A stretch of DNA of 64,000 nt from Margaritispora aquatica. Its lineage: Eukaryota; Ascomycota; Leotiomycetes; Helotiales; Discinellaceae. The position numbers and the translations under genes are program-made. This document shows, in pieces, positions 58,814-64,000 of this stretch; positions within the stretch are counted from its first letter, which is position 1, and each line of letters opens with the position of its first letter. The notes beneath the pieces were generated by a model. That model saw only the letters and a list, made by a program, of their open reading frames with translations, had not been told where the DNA came from and ran no database searches. The stretch is from positions 434,001 through 498,000 of the forward strand of contig VJWN01000010.1 of assembly GCA_007644065.1 (NCBI GenBank). Reading direction: 5' to 3'.

Positions 58814-59651
58814 CGTGTCGTTAATGAAGCTCGACGAATACCTGTGAGATGAGGTTCGAGGTTAGTCTGCTCTGGTCTGGTCGGATCTGGTCTCAGTGAG
58901 AAAACAGAATCAGATGCCAAGACGAACGACAGTGAGGTTGGACTTCGCTATATACATATCACCATATGCGTATACCTGGTCTGGAACATCACTGATTGTA
59001 GGATTATAATTGATTACAATCGTCCTTGATTGTAATTGCCCCTGGACACAACCAGCAACCAGCACCCAACTTGCACTATCCCATCCCAGCGGCATGGTGA
59101 TCCGAGATAGAGGTTGTCGTCGGAGAAGACATACCGCCCTTGTTACCTGTATAGGAGTGGAGCGGCTGACCCCAATGTTTCCGTCGAAAGGGGTTTGGTG
59201 AGCTGGGGCTTGAGAGACCAGGGAGAGAGAGGCTGGTGCGCTGTGTGCTCTCTGGGTGGTGGTAAAGGGTTGTGAAGGGTTGTGTTCGAGATAAGCCAAG
59301 ATGGTGGGGCGGTATGCTTGCCAATAGTGGGGAGGCGAGATTCCCATAGATAGGGATGACATTCGGTAATATATGATTAAGCGACAGGTCTTGGGGCGGG
59401 AGCTTTGTTCACTGCCTATTACGGAGTATACTCTGTGATCTCTTGACATGTGAGATGCCAGCATGCTTCAACTTCGAGGGCATTCGAACATTCTTGAGCT
59501 TTCGGACTTGGATTATACCTCACGATTACATACTGTAGCATATTGAAGCCAGACCAACAATAGCAGAGCAGCATTTCTACTTGGAAAGGGTATTGCGAAC
59601 GCTAAGCAGAATCTGAACCAGGAAATCATCATCTGTAACCATAATTCGTTC
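58814..59651. other. Intergenic: NCS1 permease promoter and 3' flank of the regulator gene
   Basis: About 0.84 kb, both genes on the minus strand. I did not find a clear paired CGGG/CCCG element like those in the regulator's own upstream region. No gene. Confidence 0.5.
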
Positions 59652-62239
59652 TTAATCCGCTCCATATGATTCCCAATCCGTCCCAGCAGGCAAGATCATC
59701 TCCGACATGTCTACTGGATCCGCATAAGCTGTGTCGTTGTTCATAAGTTCGTTGTCCACACCATTTCCTATCCTGTTCCCATTATCATTCCCCGGTCCCA
59801 ATTCCATCTCCATGCCCATATTCATATCAAAGTTGTCCCAGAAATCAGGCTGTCCTGTCATATCACATATCATCGTGTTCAGGTCATCGTACATGTTGTC
59901 CGCAGTGGGACTCTCCTGCAGACTATACAGGATCGTTTTGGTGCCATCGTTCATTGTCGCCACCGCCGTTCGGGGGACATGTTTGCCCTCACTTATAGCG
60001 TCGAGCACAGAGGTTTTAACGGACTCGAAGAGATCCCGGTATTTCTTCCCCGCGGGCCACTTCTCCGTCATCACGTATAGGATGATGCTACAATCTGTGA
60101 GAGCTCCAATGCTTTTGAATGCATTGCTGTTCGTGGAGTCATGCCACATGCAGTAGACAAGTGTCAAACCTTAGCTTGAGTTAGTAAAACTGGAGGCATA
60201 CTTTGGTAGCGCATGAGACTTACCAGCAAGGAAGACGGTCTGAAGCGATACAGAAGTAAAAACCAAAGGTATCCGGTAGTGTAATCGTTTATATGTTTCA
60301 CACACGCCTCGACATGCCTCAGCGCAAAGCTCTAAGTACCTAGGATTGATGTGCTTTTCATATAGTCGTGGTTGAAGAAGCACTCGAATACTTTTATGAT
60401 ACGATGCCATATACGAATCGTAACTCTGGTATTCATCTCCTCGAAATCCTAGGCGATTGGTCGGATCCCATTCGGTACTCTGTGGTGGGATGGCATCTCT
60501 CCATGCCGCAAGCTTTTCGAGGAACATATCTGTAGTCTTATATATCGAATTCGAACCCGCTGGTTTGTCGACCCTGTATACGGTATGCTGGATATCTGAC
60601 TCGATCCTCCGCAGCCTGATAAGGTGGATGTAACAAGTCATTGTTGTTTGTGGAAAGGCCGGTATTGACTTGTCAGCTGCTTCTGCTTTCCGCAGGACAT
60701 CCAAATCCTGTGTTGCTTCGTCAACATCTAAGGGTAGCTATTAAACACGAGTTAGTGATTGAAAAATTGTGTGGTGGAAAAGTAGTCACGAACATCAGCA
60801 TCGATATCATGATCGGAAATCGACGGAGGGCGTCCCATAGCTATCGCGATCTCTCTTTCACAGAAATATGTTGACCAGAATAACCTTCTTTTCAGCTGAC
60901 TTTGAAAAGATATTTTGGAAGATCGCTTCTGTCTGTGTAGGCCAAGCTCGACACACATTTTCATGGCAAGCCCAATAAATGTCCTGCCAATTTTCTTGTT
61001 AGCAACTGAGAAACCAATGGTGCAGATATGATTACCATGCACCTGGACCAGGATCCTTTGGCATCCGCAGAGAGTGTTGAGACAATAGCAGTAGGTAGGT
61101 AAGCGAGCGTGTGTCTCCTAAACTTAATATTGCTTCTCGATTCTCCCACGCAATCTCATAATGGGTCTCAGGATAGTATGAAATAATAGAGTCGCTAGTC
61201 TGTGAAGAGTCAGAAGACAGGAATCAAACATGTTACGCAAAATGAACGTCAAAATATCATGGCTATCCTCGCGGAACTTCCATTTGAGGAACGACAAAAT
61301 ACCCCATTACTGTGACATTTTTTCCGGACATTTTGAAAAACACTTCTTCTCATCCTTGGTATCATCTTGGAAAAAAGCAAAACGAACTCATTTGAGAAAA
61401 TTGTCAACAAGATAACACATACCTTCTCAAGAAAATGTCCACCTAATCCATAAATCAAATGCAAGATGCTCTCTTCATACACATCGTTCAAGGTATTTCG
61501 CCTTTTGTGCAGATCCAGTATTGAATACGAATACATGATTGGAAAATTAGCATACAGGTGGCCGAGATATGCATTGACCATTTTGTCGGCAACGTTGGAG
61601 TCGATTTGATTTAAGGGAAGCGAGTTACTGCCATTTAGTGAACTGATGTCGCTGACGATAGATGCTCTCGCCACGCTGTTACTCCGATCATGACTTGTCG
61701 CTGGCAAAGTAAGTTGAGTCTTACCAGCCAGAGCTGATTCCAGAGCTCGACCCAACGTAATTGTGGACGCGCCGCCGACATATGAGCCAGCGACATCTAA
61801 CGATAGATCGCGCACTGCGTTGAGTAAGGGCTGAAGATCATTCTGACCGGTGCTGTCTGAGCCTTCTGGATTCTCATCCCAGTGGTCATGGGAGACAGTA
61901 GAATCGCCCTGCTTGGTGATGAGCGTCTCGAGTTCCGCCACGCGGTCTTCCAAGGCCTTGATATAGATCTTGGCTTGGCTCGGTTTTTGGTTGATGGGCA
62001 TAACATAGTGGCATTCCAGTTTGAGCTCAGTACATCGCGCACAGCTTGGCTGATTGCCATTACACTGATATGAGATAAGTATGTGTTAGAAGAGAGCGTA
62101 CAGCTGAATGTATTACCTTTTGCTTGCGTTTCTTACACCTTTGACAGGCTAGAGACACCCTCGAACGTCTTGTGGGTCGTGTAGGTCTCTGTGTGGTAGG
62201 GGACAAATGCTCTTCATCTGATGCTGCAGATGAATCCAT
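59652..62239 (-). CDS. Zn2Cys6 transcription factor with fungal-specific transcription factor domain
   Basis: Six exons: 62239-62117, 62064-61423, 61199-61036, 60983-60794, 60737-60224 and 60169-59652; 716 residues. The binuclear zinc cluster is complete with Cys32, 35, 42, 49, 52 and 59 (CX2CX6CX6CX2CX6C), split after Lys41 by the first intron. A linker and coiled-coil dimerisation element follow (AKIYIKALEDRVAELETLI). The middle-homology domain is seen in HLYANFPIMYSYSIL, TRSLTYLLLLSQHSLRMPKD, GLAMKMCVELGLHR and LKRRLFWSTYFCEREIAIAM. The C-terminal ~150 residues are acidic, Asn/Met/Gly-rich and likely activating. The second intron (61200-61422, 223 nt) is longer than the others, yet protein continuity (GGHFLEK-TSDSIISYYPETHYE) supports it. 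Its targets may include the neighbouring permease and the divergent monooxygenase gene. Confidence 0.92.
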
Positions 62240-62962
62240 TCTTCAAGTCTTCTGCAATGCAATTTGTGGTTTAATGGCGAGAGCAAGTTGGTTCTTGTGA
62301 AATGTCCTGACTTCTGGGTCAAAACACGCCAGTATCGTGGTATCTGGACCTGGGGTTGAAGCCTCCATCGTTGGAGAGTGGGGTATTGTAAGGTTTATCG
62401 GAGGAATGCGGTGAAAGCATAAACACGGACTCATACCTAATTGCTTATCTGCTTGCATTGTTGCCATGAACGTACATGTGGATTGTGGATCAGCGTGAAG
62501 GTGGAGAGAGTGAGATGGGAGATGTGAGATATGCGAGGTGCCTCAGATTTGTCGATATGCCCCCACTAATAGTCTATAATACCACGTCAATAATAGTCTC
62601 GAGGGTATTGGAAAGGGAATACGCTAGTCAGTAAGTCCGATATCCGAGAACGACCTGACCCAACGTCCTGGAACCAAGATTACTACTCGTCCAATGTTTC
62701 GTCTGAATAGTCTAGTTCTATATCTTGATGTATTTTCGGCGAGTCAGCCGGTTTGGCAAATATTGAAATATTGTCTTACTCTGACTCGCTAGGTACTCAA
62801 CATGAAAGGAAGCGAATCCATTTGGCTCAACCTGAGTGGCAAAAGTATTTTCGAGACATGATCTTGCTATATTCATCAACACGTACAAAGCTCTGAGATG
62901 TCTCGGTTCGAGTGACTCTTCTAGACTCATTATTCCCATTTCATTCTAAATATGAACTATGT

Positions 62963-62988
62963 CGGGTTTATCCCGTACCTTGACGGGA
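62963..62988. promoter_or_regulatory. Paired CGGG/CCCG inverted elements
   Basis: CGGG-TTTAT-CCCG occupies 62963-62975, and overlapping it TCCCGT (62971-62976) and ACGGGA (62983-62988) form a perfect six-base inverted repeat with a six-base spacer. CGG triplets in inverted or everted order are what Zn2Cys6 dimers recognise. Confidence 0.5.
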
Positions 62989-63082
62989 GGGTTCTCTCCA
63001 CGCATATCTTGGCATATAATACCTATCCCACTTTCCATGTTAGCAACGACCAATATGTTGGAGCACTGTTATCGGAAACACC

Positions 63083-63098
63083 TCCCGTTTTTGCGGGA
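63083..63098. promoter_or_regulatory. Second TCCCG-N6-CGGGA inverted element
   Basis: TCCCG (63083-63087) and CGGGA (63094-63098) are perfect complements around TTTTTG. It has the same TCCCG/CGGGA arms as the element at 62971-62988. Confidence 0.5.
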
Positions 63099-63162
63099 CT
63101 ACAGCTGCAAACCGCTCTCTAAGATGGGATAATCCTAAAGGGAAGCTTTCGCCTCAGGGCGA

Positions 63163-63177
63163 GAGCCGTTTCGGCTC
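63163..63177. promoter_or_regulatory. GAGCCG-TTT-CGGCTC palindrome
   Basis: A perfect six-base inverted repeat around TTT, containing everted CCG-N3-CGG, 165 bases before the monooxygenase ATG. Confidence 0.5.
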
Positions 63178-63341
63178 ATGTTTCTCGACAATTGGGACCA
63201 TTGCCATTGTAACGAGTGGTAGGTTATAAATCTTGAGGAGCTTTATTTTTCATCTTCTCATCTCTCTACAGTTTTTCGTTACACACTCTAAACATCTACG
63301 ACCTTTCGTTTCCCCGTCATTCTACATACAATACCGCAAAA

Positions 63342-64000
63342 ATGGTTCCCAAAAAGAAGCTCCATTTAAACTTCTTCGACATGACATGCAATGCTGGACA
63401 TATGGGACTAGGAATGTGGAAGTAGGTGGTGTGTTCCTTCTGAAATCGTGTTGTGCTAATTTGGGAACACAGGCTTGAGAATGACAACACGAACACAAAG
63501 GACAGTCTTGACTGTAAGTTTTCAATATTCAGGCTCATGTTGAGCATCCAGGGACAAAAGATTGATGGTACTGACACATTGAATAGACTACATTTGGCTC
63601 GCAAAGCTCGCCGAGAAAGGAAAAATCACTGGAATCTTCTTCGCGGACGTATATGGAGTAGATGATGGTTTCCCAGGCCAATTCGATGCTCAATTCAGGG
63701 CTGGAGGAAACTGTGCTCAGATGGATCCTATTGTGTTCATTTCAGCAATGGCTGCAGTGACGAAATCCGTCTGTTTTGGAGTTACCGGAAGCACATCGTA
63801 TATCAACGTAAATTTCGACAAATTTCAAATACATGGCACATGCTGACATATCTAGCCCTTTGTCCTCGCTCGCACATACTCTACTCTTGATCACGCAACT
63901 AAAGGTCGAATCGCATGGAATGTTGTCACTAGCTATTCGACTTCCTCGGCAAAGGCCAATGGATTTGATGAGGTCACTCCACATGACAAGCGATATGAGA
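63342..64000 (+). CDS. FMN-dependent luciferase-like monooxygenase (NtaA/SnaA/DszA group), 3' part missing
   Basis: Four exons are visible (63342-63421, 63473-63513, 63587-63807, 63856-64000 and beyond); the gene runs off the right edge. The start MVPKKKLHLNFFDM fits the family, and GMWK-LEND, YYIWLAKLAEKGKITGIFFA, DVYGV, DPIVFISAMAAVTKSVCFGV, PFVLARTYSTLDHATKGRIAWNVVTSYS and the HDKRYE just before the edge are all typical of the nitrilotriacetate monooxygenase A/pristinamycin IIA synthase/dibenzothiophene sulfone monooxygenase group of flavin-dependent enzymes. These use reduced FMN supplied by a separate reductase and oxygen to cleave C-N or C-S bonds or hydroxylate N-heterocycles. The divergent placement beside a Zn2Cys6 regulator and near an NCS1 permease suggests an inducible catabolic role; the substrate is unknown. 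Confidence 0.9.

Larger units (their letters stand above)
62240..63341. other. Divergent promoter between the Zn2Cys6 regulator and the luciferase-like monooxygenase
   Basis: About 1.1 kb. No gene is visible. The stretch 62963-63177 contains the inverted CGGG/CCCG and CCG/CGG pairs listed separately, all within 380 bases of the monooxygenase ATG. A pyrimidine-rich leader precedes that ATG. Confidence 0.6.

Overview
The window is nuclear DNA of a filamentous ascomycete (Pezizomycotina). The evidence is short phase-diverse introns of mostly 45-120 nt with GT..AG ends, several bracketing exons of only 17-31 nt, intergenic gaps of 0.25-3.2 kb, and typical fungal families (LtrA-like membrane protein, DUF3433-type membrane protein, Zn2Cys6 regulator, MFS and NCS1 transporters, secreted S8 protease, P450). 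A leotiomycete such as a Helotiales member is my guess, but the sequence alone does not prove it. No rRNA, CRISPR array or intact transposon was seen.

Layout, left to right. 1-11.3 kb, all minus strand: a partial LtrA-like membrane protein, AMP deaminase, a Yea4-type UDP-GlcNAc transporter and the PP2A B regulatory subunit (Cdc55). 12.8-24.7 kb, plus strand: an unrecognised 314-aa protein, the mitochondrial/peroxisomal fission dynamin Dnm1, a Dal5-type MFS permease and the endocytic scaffold Sla1. 25-36 kb, accessory in character: a small secreted Ala/Gly-rich protein built from repeated phase-0 exons, a long gap with a tRNA-like relic, a cytochrome P450, and a secreted subtilisin on the minus strand. 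36-38.9 kb: a 3.2-kb divergent gap packed with tandem repeats. 38.9-50.2 kb: a FacC-type carnitine acetyltransferase with an unusually long open intron, a 14-TM DHA2 MFS exporter and a large DUF3433-type membrane protein. 50.9-53.0 kb: a head-to-head pair of ribosome genes (mitochondrial bL21m and Nsa2). 53.4-64 kb: an alpha/beta hydrolase, an adenine-phosphoribosyltransferase-like protein, an NCS1 nucleobase-type permease, a Zn2Cys6 regulator and, divergent from it, the start of an FMN-dependent luciferase-like monooxygenase running off the right edge.

Most of the left half and the middle is conserved housekeeping. The parts that look least explained are: (i) the regulator/monooxygenase divergent promoter, which carries an array of CGGG/CCCG inverted half-sites next to a permease gene and suggests a small substrate-catabolism locus; (ii) the exon-modular secreted protein; (iii) a nested inverted repeat ending 14 bases before the start codon of the Dal5-type permease; and (iv) the fully open 641-nt last intron of the carnitine acetyltransferase gene. 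All gene models were assembled by hand from splice signals and reading-frame continuity; exon coordinates are given in each entry.
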